Below are positions 17,145 to 26,253 of a stretch of 64,000 bases of DNA, piece by piece. Below the pieces are notes generated by a model. It was given only the letters and a program-made list of their open reading frames with translations, did not search any database and had not been told where the DNA came from. Made by a program: the position numbers and the translations under genes. The DNA lies in NCBI GenBank assembly GCA_016125275.1, contig WGMB01000003.1, positions 1,591,896 to 1,655,895 on the forward strand, given 5' to 3'. Origin of the DNA: Acidobacteriota bacterium. GTDB taxonomy: Bacteria; Acidobacteriota; Terriglobia; Bryobacterales; UBA6623. The first letter of the stretch is position 1. Each line of letters starts with the position of its first letter.

Positions 17145-18860
17145 TCATCGGCCGTCGGTCAGAACACCCGTCTCGGGGCTCTCGGTCGCGTCCGCCACGA
17201 CCATCATCAAAATCTGCTTGGCCAGGATCTTCTCGCCCAGCTTGCCGCCTACCGCCGGCCGAGCGTAGATGCGCGCGGCCACCGGCGTCGGCGTCAGCGG
17301 AGCGTCGGCCGCCGGCATCAGCACAAAGGTCGCCTTCTGGCTCTTGGTGGTGAAGCGCTCCTTCTTGCCTTCGTTGAACGGCGGCGGCGAGTCCGGGTCG
17401 ACGTCGGCGCCCATCAGCGCCTCGACTCCGGGCGGCAGCCCTTCGATCGAAAACGTCGCCAGGCCCTCGTAGCCCTCTTCCTGGTCGATCACCACGTTGA
17501 GGTTCTGCGCCTTGCCCGCCACCAGGTTCACCCGGTCCGGACCGACATGCGCCTCGCCCAAGTGCGGCACGAACGGCCGGATCAGGACCTTGTAGTCCAT
17601 GCCCCGCCCGCCGTAGACGGCCGTGATGTCGCGAATCTCGAGCGTGAATTCGCCCGCCCGCGGGAAGGAATACTGCGTCTTGGGGTAAATCTGCTTGGAG
17701 ATGTTGCCGTTCGCGTTTACCCGCGACCAGACGTTCGTCAGCGCTTCCACGCCTTTGTCGTCGACGATGCGCAGCAGCGGATTGAGCTCCGGCAGAGACT
17801 TCTCCGGCGTCTGAATCTCGAACGTCAGGTTGTCGCCCTCGGCCACCGAGAAGCGCACCTTGTCGATGTCTCCGGCGCGCTCGATCGAGCCCACGACCAG
17901 CGTCGGGCCGGAGATCTTCGGCGGCTCCACCGGCAACTGCGTCACCTCGGCGTCGGCGTCCAGCACCTGAATCTTCGCCGGCTCGGCCTCGGCGACCGTG
18001 CGTCCGGCCAGCCGCGCCATGCGGTCCTCGTCCAGCGGACGCCGCCAGGTGCGCTCGGTCCACAGTGACTCCGGGGTAGCCGGCGGCCAATCCACCGGGC
18101 CGTCCGGCGCGGGGTCGATCAGGAGGGCGTACACGTGGTCCGCGCCGCCGTAGCCCCAAAATCCGTTCACGCGCACCAAGTACTCTCCGGCTTTGTCGAA
18201 ACGGTAGCGCAACACCGTCTCCACCGGCTCGTCGGGATACTCTACCGGCTCGTCGGCAAAAGCCAGCCGGGTGGGACGGTCCGGGTCGAACCAGCTTCCG
18301 GTGAGCTCGTAGATCTCGACGCCCGGGTCCAGCGGAGCGCTCGAGAACGTGCGGAACAGCAGCTCCTGGCCCGCCTTCACTTGCAGGGAGTAGAAATCGA
18401 CTTCGCCGACCTCGGCGATGCGACCGTGTACGACGGCCGGCCAAGCCTCGATCTTCTGCGCTTGGCGCGGCAGATCGTGCGCCTCGGCGCTTTCCTGCAC
18501 CGCCGGCTGCTCATGCGCCAGCATTTGCACGGCGTTCGACAGCCCTTGCGGCGTAATCACGCGCAGATCATGGGCCCCGACGGTCAGCGCCTTCGTAAAA
18601 TGAAAGCGCACCTTCAGCGCGTCCGGGTCCTTGTCCGTCTTGCCGGACTCCACGCCCAGCACCTCGGCGGTCAAGCCCTCGCTGGGCGACCAAACCCGCG
18701 TTACGCCTTCCAGATTCTTGCCCCGCAGGGTCGCCTCGAAGCTCGCCCCTGGGCGTCCGCCGATCGGGGCCACCGAGATCAGCTCCGGCGGCGCAGCCTT
18801 TGGCGCCGCGCCCCAAACGGGAACGGCAAGGAGGAACAACGCAAGGGCGGATGCTCTCAT
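17145..18860 (-). CDS. Exported protein with IPT/TIG-like and pre-peptidase C-terminal-like domains
   Basis: 571 residues from ATG 18860, chosen because a signal peptide (MRASALALFLLAVPVWG) starts there; a longer in-frame start at 18923 is less likely. Residues 25-110 look IPT/TIG-like (SVAPIGGRPGASFEATLRGKNLEGV in outline). Around 160-270 there is a PPC-like beta domain (GEVDFYSLQVKAGQELLF and YLVRVNGFWGYGG). A second PPC-like region lies near 350-450. There are no catalytic motifs, so binding or structural work at the cell surface is likely. It leads the operon that continues with the cytochrome and DUF1501 genes. A TATACT box lies 28 bases upstream of the ATG. Confidence 0.85.
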   Translation of the reverse strand: MRASALALFLLAVPVWGAAPKAAPPELISVAPIGGRPGASFEATLRGKNLEGVTRVWSPSEGLTAEVLGVESGKTDKDPDALKVRFHFTKALTVGAHDLRVITPQGLSNAVQMLAHEQPAVQESAEAHDLPRQAQKIEAWPAVVHGRIAEVGEVDFYSLQVKAGQELLFRTFSSAPLDPGVEIYELTGSWFDPDRPTRLAFADEPVEYPDEPVETVLRYRFDKAGEYLVRVNGFWGYGGADHVYALLIDPAPDGPVDWPPATPESLWTERTWRRPLDEDRMARLAGRTVAEAEPAKIQVLDADAEVTQLPVEPPKISGPTLVVGSIERAGDIDKVRFSVAEGDNLTFEIQTPEKSLPELNPLLRIVDDKGVEALTNVWSRVNANGNISKQIYPKTQYSFPRAGEFTLEIRDITAVYGGRGMDYKVLIRPFVPHLGEAHVGPDRVNLVAGKAQNLNVVIDQEEGYEGLATFSIEGLPPGVEALMGADVDPDSPPPFNEGKKERFTTKSQKATFVLMPAADAPLTPTPVAARIYARPAVGGKLGEKILAKQILMMVVADATESPETGVLTDGR

Positions 18861-18933
18861 CGAGAATCGATCAAAACCAATGCGTTCGAGTATACCGCCC
18901 TCTTTCGCGGCGCGCAGCGGCAAAACGAAGAAA

Positions 18934-18964
18934 GCCGGCCGCCCCGTCGCCGAGGTCGGCCGGC
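18934..18964 (-). terminator. Hairpin terminator after receptor 1
   Basis: GCCGGCCG / CGGCCGGC arms around a 15-base loop. On the minus strand the stem is followed by TTTCTTCGTTTT. It lies just past the receptor stop at 18985. Confidence 0.75.
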
Positions 18965-18984
18965 CGGTCCCGCCTGAAGCCTTT

Positions 18985-21900
18985 TCAGAACCGATACTTC
19001 AAGGCGTACTGAAAGATCCTCGGACCTCCGCCGCGTCCCACCTGGCCCACTTGGCTCAGCAGGCCGCCGGCGATGCCGTCAAAGAACGTCATGTCGTCCT
19101 GGATGATGAAGTTGGCGCGGTTCAGGATGTTGAACGTCTCGAGCCGCAACTGCAGGTTCTGCCCCTCGCGGATCTTGAAGTTCTTCGATAGCGCCACGTC
19201 CGTCGACCACAGCCCCGGACCGTCCAGAATGTTGCGGCCGGCGTTGCCGAAGCCGAACGGAGAAAATCCGTTCGAGCTCTGGGTGATGCAGCCCGTCGGC
19301 ACGTCCGTCGGGTCCTCTACGTAGCAGGGCACGGCCTCGAACGCCGTCAGGTCGTAGAAGGGATAGTCCACGCCCCTCTTGCCCACGCCGGCGTCGTTGG
19401 TGATCGCTCCGTCGCGAATGCGGTTCGGCCGCGCCGAGCCGCCCAGGTTCAGGTTGGGCACCGTCGTCTCGATCGTCATCGGCGAGCCCGTATACATCGT
19501 CATTGTGCCGGAGAGCTGCCAGCCCCCCAGGATCGTCTGCGTCACTCCGCTCCAGTTCGAGCCGATCGCCCGGCCCCGCCCAAACGGCAGGTTGGAGTTG
19601 GCGATCATCGTGAACACGTGCCGCCGGTCCCAGTCCGAGCGGCCCCGGTCCAGCCACAGGTTCCGAGAGTCCAGCGCCTGGGCGAAGCCGCCCTGCGACT
19701 GCCCGTTGGCCTGCGACGCCGTGTCGATCGACTTCGACCAAGAGTAGTTGAGGCGCCAGAACAAGCCTCCGCGGCTGCGCTTGCGCCAGGACGCGTTGAA
19801 GGCGTTGTAGTTCGAATTCGCGCTCGCCGAGAAGATGTTGATCGCGTTCCACTGCGAAATCGGCCGCGCGAACCCTTGCCCGGAGACGTACGAGGCCAAA
19901 TCCCGGTACGGTTGGTTGAAGTCGTAGCGCCGCTGCAGGAAGGTGCCCTTGGAGCCTCTGTAGTCCAGCTCCAGCGCCGTGCCGCCTGGCAACTGCCGCT
20001 CGATCGTCATGTTCCACGACTGCAGGTAGGCTTGGTTGGGGTCCATCGTGAACCCGTTCGTCGTGGTCGTGCCACTGAAGGTCAGCCGAGCGTCCGGGAA
20101 CGGCGTCTGCAACGAAACCAGGTTCGGCGTCCCGTTCACGCCCACGAAGTTCTGGTTGATGGCGAACGGAAACTGGTTCGACAGGTTGTTGCGCAGGTTG
20201 TTCAGGATGTCTCCGGCGATGAAGATGCCGTAGCCGCCCCGCAGCACCGACTTGTCGTTGACCCGGTAAGCGAAGCCTGCCCGCGGCGTGAAGTTGTTCC
20301 AGTCGGTCGAGATCACCGAGCGAGAGCGGCCCACCGCGCCCGCCGTCGTGATCACGTCCCGCAAGCCCGTCTCGTCGAGCAGGTCCTGGTAGTTGGCTGG
20401 CGCGTTGGCGTCGTCGGCGATCACGAGCTTGAGCGTATCGGTGTCATAGCTGCCCAGCCGGTCATACTTATCCCACGGCGCCCGGTTGACCTCCCAGCGA
20501 ATGCCTAGATTCAGCGTCAGCTTGCGGGTGGTCTTCCAGTCGTCGTTGAAGAACGCGCCCAGCGCGTGCTGGCGCCAGTAGTTGCGGTTGAAGCCCACCT
20601 GGCGCGTCACGTTATTGAGCCAGCCGAGCTCCATGTCGGCGATCGAGTTGCCCGTGCGGTTGCCGACGAAGCGGTAGGTGCCGCGCTGGTTGTTGAAGTA
20701 AGGCTGGTTCATCTGCACGAAGTTCGAATTGAACCCGAACTTCATGTTGTGCTTGCCCTTGATCCAGGTCATCTTCGCGCCGTACTGCCAGTCCGTGGTG
20801 AAGTACTGGACCGGCATGTTGGCTCCCGGCCCAAGCTGCGAGAAGTTGTTGCCGGCGAAGATCTGCGGCCAATCCAGCAGCCCCGGCTCGTTCTTCGCCT
20901 CGCCTTCCGGAATCAGGTCCGGCAGGCCCAGCTCCTTGGAGATGTTCTGCCCGGCGTTGCGGCCCTCCTGCCAGGTCGCGTTGCGGGCGTAGCCGAAGCG
21001 CACTTCGAACAGCAGGCTCGGCGAGAACATGTGCGTATAGTCGATGCCCGCCAAGCTGCGGTCGTCCTTCGTGAACAACCCGAACTGACCCGTGTCGCTG
21101 CCCGCGAACGGATTCTGCGTGTCGTTGTAGCGAGTCTGCCAGCGGAAGGCCAAGTTGTTTTCGCCCAGCTTGTGGTCGATCTTGAACAGCGGGCTGTTCC
21201 AGTTGTCCACGTCCGGCGCCACGGTGAAGTAGTTGAAGCCGGTCGGCCCCACGTCTCGGTTCGGAACCGGGTAGGTCGTCGCCAAGGTCATCCCGATCGG
21301 GTCGCGCCGGCTCAAGGGGACGAAGTTGTTCGCGAAGCAAGATTTCTGGTTGTTCGCGTTGCAGGCGCCCGACGCCAGCCGGTCCCGCAGGTACAAGGCT
21401 GCGCCGCCGGTGTTGAGCGACTGGGAGAAGTCTCCGTCGCGCTCCATCAGCGAGGGCACGCGGGTGAGCTTGGTGCTGTCTTGGATGCGACGCATCCCCT
21501 CGAAGCTCACCAGGAAGAACGTCTTGTTCTTCACGATCGGACCGGCCACGGTCACCGCGAACTGGTTCTGCCGCAGCCGGATCTTGTCCCGCTCGAAGAA
21601 GCCGCGCGCGTCGTTGATGTCGTTGCGCAGAAAGTAGTTGATGTTGCCGTGGAACTCGTTGGTTCCCGAGCGCAGCGCCATATTCATCACGCCGCCGGCC
21701 ATCCGTCCGTACTCGGCCGAATAGCCCGAAACCTCCATCTTGAACTCCTGCAGCGCGTCGATGTTCGGGCGCACCTGCGCCGCCGCGCCCCTCGCGTTCC
21801 GGTTGTCGAAGCCGTCCACGTAGAAGTTCGTATTCGACGCCCTCGCGCCGTTCACGGCCAGGCCCGAACCCTGGCCGCCCTCGGCCTTCGGCACCACGCC

Positions 21901-22377
21901 GGGCGTGAAGAACGCCAAGTCCGTGAAGTCCCGGCCGGCCAGCGGCAGCTCTTGGATCTCCTCCTGCACGATCACGTCGCCCTTGATCGTGCCGTTCTCG
22001 GTGTTCAGCGTCACCAGTTGGGCGTCCACCGTCACCGTCTCGGTCACTTGGCCGAGCTCCAACCGCACATCGGCGCGGAGCGTCTGGCCGGTCAGCAGCT
22101 CGATGCCCCGCTGCGTGTAGGTCGAGAAGCCTTCGGAGACCACCGTCAGCTCATACTTGCCCGGCTGCAGGCTGGTGACCGTATAGTTTCCGGTGGCTCC
22201 GGTCTGGACTTCTCGGGAGACCCCCGTCCCCGTATTCAGGATGGCTACCGTAGCGCCGGGAATCACGGCGTCGGCGGCGTCGGTCACAATCCCGGTGACC
22301 GTTGCTAGATTGGCCTGCGCTCCGAGCAGGCTGGCGAACAGGGCTGCCACGAGGGCAGCTCGCGTTATCGATACCAT
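18985..22377 (-). CDS. Oar-like TonB-dependent receptor, copy 1
   Basis: 1130 residues. A signal peptide (ALVAALFASLLGAQA) is followed by a carboxypeptidase-regulatory-like Ig domain (TGIVTDAADAVIPGATVAIL, about 25-105). Next come a plug-like region with VNGARASNTNFYVDGFDNRN and a large beta-barrel ending in the outer-membrane signature FQYALKYRF with terminal phenylalanine. It imports or senses a large substrate across the outer membrane, using TonB encoded elsewhere; such receptors are greatly expanded in Solibacter relatives. The ATG at 22377 has GGGGTGA about 7 bases upstream. It is the most downstream of three paralogues in the same orientation. Confidence 0.93.
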   Translation of the reverse strand: MVSITRAALVAALFASLLGAQANLATVTGIVTDAADAVIPGATVAILNTGTGVSREVQTGATGNYTVTSLQPGKYELTVVSEGFSTYTQRGIELLTGQTLRADVRLELGQVTETVTVDAQLVTLNTENGTIKGDVIVQEEIQELPLAGRDFTDLAFFTPGVVPKAEGGQGSGLAVNGARASNTNFYVDGFDNRNARGAAAQVRPNIDALQEFKMEVSGYSAEYGRMAGGVMNMALRSGTNEFHGNINYFLRNDINDARGFFERDKIRLRQNQFAVTVAGPIVKNKTFFLVSFEGMRRIQDSTKLTRVPSLMERDGDFSQSLNTGGAALYLRDRLASGACNANNQKSCFANNFVPLSRRDPIGMTLATTYPVPNRDVGPTGFNYFTVAPDVDNWNSPLFKIDHKLGENNLAFRWQTRYNDTQNPFAGSDTGQFGLFTKDDRSLAGIDYTHMFSPSLLFEVRFGYARNATWQEGRNAGQNISKELGLPDLIPEGEAKNEPGLLDWPQIFAGNNFSQLGPGANMPVQYFTTDWQYGAKMTWIKGKHNMKFGFNSNFVQMNQPYFNNQRGTYRFVGNRTGNSIADMELGWLNNVTRQVGFNRNYWRQHALGAFFNDDWKTTRKLTLNLGIRWEVNRAPWDKYDRLGSYDTDTLKLVIADDANAPANYQDLLDETGLRDVITTAGAVGRSRSVISTDWNNFTPRAGFAYRVNDKSVLRGGYGIFIAGDILNNLRNNLSNQFPFAINQNFVGVNGTPNLVSLQTPFPDARLTFSGTTTTNGFTMDPNQAYLQSWNMTIERQLPGGTALELDYRGSKGTFLQRRYDFNQPYRDLASYVSGQGFARPISQWNAINIFSASANSNYNAFNASWRKRSRGGLFWRLNYSWSKSIDTASQANGQSQGGFAQALDSRNLWLDRGRSDWDRRHVFTMIANSNLPFGRGRAIGSNWSGVTQTILGGWQLSGTMTMYTGSPMTIETTVPNLNLGGSARPNRIRDGAITNDAGVGKRGVDYPFYDLTAFEAVPCYVEDPTDVPTGCITQSSNGFSPFGFGNAGRNILDGPGLWSTDVALSKNFKIREGQNLQLRLETFNILNRANFIIQDDMTFFDGIAGGLLSQVGQVGRGGGPRIFQYALKYRF

Positions 22378-22435
22378 TCCCGTTTCACCCCTTAATCAGC
22401 ACCCCCTAGAGATCGGGGGCCCCAAAATCAGCCTC

Positions 22436-22466
22436 TCTATGCTGGCCGCAACCAGACGAAAGTCAA
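22436..22466 (-). promoter_or_regulatory. Promoter of receptor 1
   Basis: On the minus strand TTGACT (22461-22466) and CATAGA (22436-22441) are separated by 19 bases and followed by GAGGCTG. The same arrangement and flanking bases occur before receptor 2. Confidence 0.6.
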
Positions 22467-22562
22467 TCCCCTTACATCAACTGAAAGCGCATACAAAATT
22501 AGGGGTGTTTAGACTGGAGGTGTAACCTGCCGGGAAGGGGCCCCGTGCTTCGTACAATGGAA

Positions 22563-22589
22563 AAGGGCGGGCCCCATGGGCCCGCCCTT
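22563..22589 (-). terminator. Hairpin terminator after receptor 2
   Basis: AAGGGCGGGCCC / GGGCCCGCCCTT perfect 12-base arms with a 3-base loop, followed on the minus strand by TTCC after the stem's own T tract. Confidence 0.85.
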
Positions 22590-22618
22590 CGGCAACCGCC
22601 GTTGCACGGGAACGTCCG

Positions 22619-25600
22619 TCAGAACCGGTACTTGAGCGCGTACTGGAAGATGCGCGGACCGCCTCCGCGGCCCACCGCGCCCACCTGGCTCAACAACCCT
22701 CCCGCGATGCCGTCGAAGAACGTCATGTCGTCGACGATGATGAAGTTCGCATGGTTGAAAACGTTGAACGACTCGACCCGTAACTGGAGGTTGTGACCCT
22801 CCCGGATACGGAAGTTCTTTGACAGCGCAAAGTCGGTGGAGATCAGGTTCGGACCGTCGAGGATGTTACGCCCCGAATTGCCGAATCCAAACGGCGAAAA
22901 ACCGTACTGGCTCTGCGTGATGCAACCGGCCGCCGGCGGCTCCCCGTCGGGCGCGTAGCACGGCACCGACTCGAACGCCGTCAGGTCGTAAAAGGGGTAG
23001 TCCACGCCCCTCTTGCCCACGCCGGCATTGTTCGAGATCGCCCCGTTGCGGATGCGGTTCGGCCGCGCCGAGCCTCCCAGGTTCAGGTTCGGCGTCGTCG
23101 TCTCGATCGTCATCGGCGCCCCGGAATAGGCCGTCATCGTGCCCGAGATCTGCCAGCCGCCCAGAATGGCGTCCACCGCCCGGTTCCAGTTCGCGCCGAT
23201 CGCGCGCCCCTTGCCGAACGGCAAGTTGGCGTTGCCGATCATCGTGAACACATGCCGCCGATCCCAGTCCGAGCGGCCCCGGTCCAGCGCCAGATTCCGC
23301 GAGTCCAGCGCGCCCACGAAGCCGCCCGCCGACTGCCCGTCCGCCTGCGAAGCCGTGTCGATCGACTTCGAGAACGAGTAGTTCACCCGCCAGAACAGCC
23401 CTCCGCGGCTGCGCTTGCGCCAGGAGACGTTGAAGGCGTTGTAGTTCGAGTTCGCGCTGGTCGAGAAGATGTTGATCGCGTTCCACTGCGGGATGGGCCG
23501 GGCAAAGCCTTCGCCGGACACGTAGGTCGCCAAGTCGCGGTACGGCTGGTTGAAGTCATAGCGCCTCTGCAGGAAGGTCCCCTTCGAGCCGCGGTAATCC
23601 ATCTCGATCGCCGTTCCGAACGGCAACTGCCGCTCGATCGTCAGGTTCCAGGACTGCAAGTAGGCCTGCTTGGGGTCCATCGTGAAACCGTTGACCGCCG
23701 TCGTGCCGGTCAAGGTCTCGCGCGCGGACGGGAAAGGCGTTTGCAGCGACACCAGGTTCGGGTCGGTGTTCACGCCCACGAAGTTCTGGTTGATCGCGAA
23801 CGGAAACTGGTTCGACAGGTTGTTGCGCAGGTTGTTCAGGATGTCTCCGGCCATGAACACGCCGTAGCCGCCGCGCACCACCGACTTGTCGCCCACTCGA
23901 TAGGCGAAGCCCACCCGCGGCGAAATGTTGTTCCAGTCGGTGGTGATCACCGACCGCGGCCGCCCCAGCTGTTCGGACGTCACCACCACGTCGCGCAGGT
24001 TCGTCTGGTCGAGCAGGTCCTGGTAATTGGCCGGCGCGTTGAGGTCGTCGGCGATCACCAGCTTCAACGTATCGGTGTCATAGCTGCCCAGCCGGTCGTA
24101 CTTGTCCCACGGCGCGCGGTTGACTTCCCAGCGCACGCCCAGGTTCAGCGTCAGGTTGCGCGTCGCCTTCCAGTCGTCGTTGAAGAACGTCCCAAAGGCC
24201 TGCTGCCGCCAGTAGTTGCGGTTGAAGCCCACCTGCCGCGTCACGTTGTTGAGCCAGCCCAGCGCCATATCGCCCAGCGAGTTGCCCGTGCGGTTGCCCA
24301 CGAACCGGAACGTGCCGCGCTGGTTGTTGTAGTACGGCTGGTTCATCTGCACGAAGTTCCAGTTGTAGCCGACCTTGATGTTGTGTTTTCCCTTGATCCA
24401 GGTCAGCTTCGCGCCGTACTGCCAGTCGGTCACGAAGTACTGCACGGGCATGTTCGCGCCGGGGCCCAGGTCAGCATAGTTGTTGCCCGAGAAGATCTGC
24501 GGCCAATCCAGCAGGCGCGGCTCGTTCTTCGCCTCGCCGTCCGGAATCAGGTTCGGCAAGCCCAGCTCGGCGGCCACGTTCCGGCCCGCGTCGCGGCCCT
24601 CCTGGTAGGTCACGCTGCGGGCGTAGCCAACCCGCACCTCCAGCAGCAGGCTCGGCGAGAACATGTGCGTGTAGTCCAGGCCCGCCAGACTGCGGTCATC
24701 CCGCGTAAAGATGCCGAACAGCCCCGTGTCGCTGCCCGTGAACGGGTTCTGCGTGTCGTTGTAGCGGGTCTGCCACCGGAAGGCCAGGTTGTTCTCCCCC
24801 AGCTTGTGGTCGATCTTGAACAGCGGGCTGTACCAGCGATCCCTGTCCGGCGCGACCGTGAAGTAGTTGTATCCGGTCGCCCCGGCCGAGCGGTTCGGAA
24901 TCGGGTAGGTGTTGAGCAGCGTCGTCCCGATCGGGTCCCGCCGCGACTCCGGGATCAAGTTGTTCGGGAAGCAGGACCGCGACACCGTCGCGCTACAGTT
25001 GCCCGACGCCAGCCGGTCCCGCAGATAGAGCGTGTCCCCATTCGTATTCAGGGACTCCGAGAAATCCCCCTGCCGCTCGAGCATCGACGGCACCCGCGTC
25101 AGCCGCGTCGCGTCCACGTTCGCGATCAAGCCCTCGTAGCTCACCAGAAAGAACGTCTTGTTCTTGATGATGGGCCCGGCCAGCGTTACCGCGTACTGGT
25201 TCTGGCGCAGGGCGATCTTGTTGGCCTCGAAGAAGCCGCGGGCGTCAAAGACGTCGTTGCGCAGAAAGTAGTTCAAATTGCCGTGGAGCTCGTTGGTCCC
25301 CGACCGCAGCGCCATGTTCATCACGCCGCCGGCCATCCGCCCGTACTCGGCCGAATAGCCCGAAACCTCCATCTTGAACTCCTGCAGCGCGTCGATGTTC
25401 GGACGCACCTGCGCCGCCGCTCCCCGCGCGTTGCGATTGTCGAAGCCGTCCACGTAAAAGTTCGTATTGGACGCGCGCGCTCCGTTCACCGCCAGGCCCG
25501 AACCCTGGCCGCCTTCGGCCTTCGGCACCACCCCGGGCGTAAAGAAGGCCAAGTCCGTAAAATCGCGGCCGGCCAGCGGCAGTTGTTGAATCTCCTCCTG

Positions 25601-26011
25601 CACGATCACTTCGCCCTTGATCGTGCCGTTCTCCGTGTTCAACGTCACCAGTTGGGCGTCCACCGTCACCGTCTCGGTCACTTGGCCGAGTTCCAGGCGC
25701 ACGTCCACGCGCAGCACCTGCCCGGTCACCAGGTTGATCGCGCGCTGGGTGTAGGTCGAGAAACCTTCCGAGACGACCGTGAGGTCATAGTCGCCCGGCT
25801 GCAGACTGGTCAGCGTGTAGGTTCCCGATTCGTTGGTTGCCATTTCCCGGGAGATTCCCGTCCCGGTATTGAGGATTGAGACCGTTGCGCCGGGTATCAC
25901 GGCGTCGGCGGCGTCAGTCACGATCCCGGTGACTGTCGCTAGGTTGGCTTGGCCCAGCAGCGGGCCGGACAGCAGAGCCGCAAGCAAGGCGGCGCGCACT
26001 CCCTTTCCCAT
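22619..26011 (-). CDS. Oar-like TonB-dependent receptor, copy 2
   Basis: 1130 residues from ATG 26011 (MGKGVRAALLAALLSGPLLG signal); an in-frame ATG at 26053 would add 14 residues without improving the signal. Domain order is the same as copy 1: carboxypeptidase-regulatory-like domain, plug with YVDGFDNRNARGAA, barrel and terminal FQYALKYRF. Long stretches are identical to copy 1, for example around QVRPNIDALQEFKMEVSGYS. Differences cluster in predicted surface loops, including the region around residues 340-400. This suggests tandem duplication with divergence of substrate recognition. Confidence 0.92.
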   Translation of the reverse strand: MGKGVRAALLAALLSGPLLGQANLATVTGIVTDAADAVIPGATVSILNTGTGISREMATNESGTYTLTSLQPGDYDLTVVSEGFSTYTQRAINLVTGQVLRVDVRLELGQVTETVTVDAQLVTLNTENGTIKGEVIVQEEIQQLPLAGRDFTDLAFFTPGVVPKAEGGQGSGLAVNGARASNTNFYVDGFDNRNARGAAAQVRPNIDALQEFKMEVSGYSAEYGRMAGGVMNMALRSGTNELHGNLNYFLRNDVFDARGFFEANKIALRQNQYAVTLAGPIIKNKTFFLVSYEGLIANVDATRLTRVPSMLERQGDFSESLNTNGDTLYLRDRLASGNCSATVSRSCFPNNLIPESRRDPIGTTLLNTYPIPNRSAGATGYNYFTVAPDRDRWYSPLFKIDHKLGENNLAFRWQTRYNDTQNPFTGSDTGLFGIFTRDDRSLAGLDYTHMFSPSLLLEVRVGYARSVTYQEGRDAGRNVAAELGLPNLIPDGEAKNEPRLLDWPQIFSGNNYADLGPGANMPVQYFVTDWQYGAKLTWIKGKHNIKVGYNWNFVQMNQPYYNNQRGTFRFVGNRTGNSLGDMALGWLNNVTRQVGFNRNYWRQQAFGTFFNDDWKATRNLTLNLGVRWEVNRAPWDKYDRLGSYDTDTLKLVIADDLNAPANYQDLLDQTNLRDVVVTSEQLGRPRSVITTDWNNISPRVGFAYRVGDKSVVRGGYGVFMAGDILNNLRNNLSNQFPFAINQNFVGVNTDPNLVSLQTPFPSARETLTGTTAVNGFTMDPKQAYLQSWNLTIERQLPFGTAIEMDYRGSKGTFLQRRYDFNQPYRDLATYVSGEGFARPIPQWNAINIFSTSANSNYNAFNVSWRKRSRGGLFWRVNYSFSKSIDTASQADGQSAGGFVGALDSRNLALDRGRSDWDRRHVFTMIGNANLPFGKGRAIGANWNRAVDAILGGWQISGTMTAYSGAPMTIETTTPNLNLGGSARPNRIRNGAISNNAGVGKRGVDYPFYDLTAFESVPCYAPDGEPPAAGCITQSQYGFSPFGFGNSGRNILDGPNLISTDFALSKNFRIREGHNLQLRVESFNVFNHANFIIVDDMTFFDGIAGGLLSQVGAVGRGGGPRIFQYALKYRF

Positions 26012-26041
26012 GGTTGTGTCTTCACCCCTATTCGAGTTCCC

Positions 26042-26059
26042 CGTCGGTTTCAACCGACG
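26042..26059. repeat. Perfect inverted repeat in the leader of receptor 2
   Basis: CGTCGGTT / AACCGACG with a 2-base centre, between the promoter and the start codon of receptor 2. It could be an mRNA hairpin or an operator. Confidence 0.55.
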
Positions 26060-26073
26060 AAAAAAACAGCCTC

Positions 26074-26104
26074 TCTATACTGAACGGGCGGACACCGAAC
26101 GCAA
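26074..26104 (-). promoter_or_regulatory. Promoter of receptor 2
   Basis: TTGCGT (26099-26104) and TATAGA (26074-26079) with a 19-base spacer and the same GAGGCTG after the -10 box as receptor 1. The shared 16-base core CAGYATAGAGAGGCTG covers 26067-26082 here and 22429-22444 there. Confidence 0.65.
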
Positions 26105-26203
26105 TCCCCCTGCTGTCAGAGAAGGCGAGCACGAACTTGGAGTGTCGAATCCCCCCGAAACAATCCCGGGGGACGAATGTAAATCCTGCAAAACAAATGC
26201 AAA

Positions 26204-26228
26204 ACGGGCGGCCCGTGGGGCCGCCCGT
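26204..26228 (-). terminator. Hairpin terminator after receptor 3
   Basis: ACGGGCGGCCC / GGGCCGCCCGT arms with a 3-base loop. On the minus strand it is followed by TTTGCATTTGTTTT. Confidence 0.85.
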
Positions 26229-26253
26229 CCGTTTCGGGAAGTAACCTCGACGA

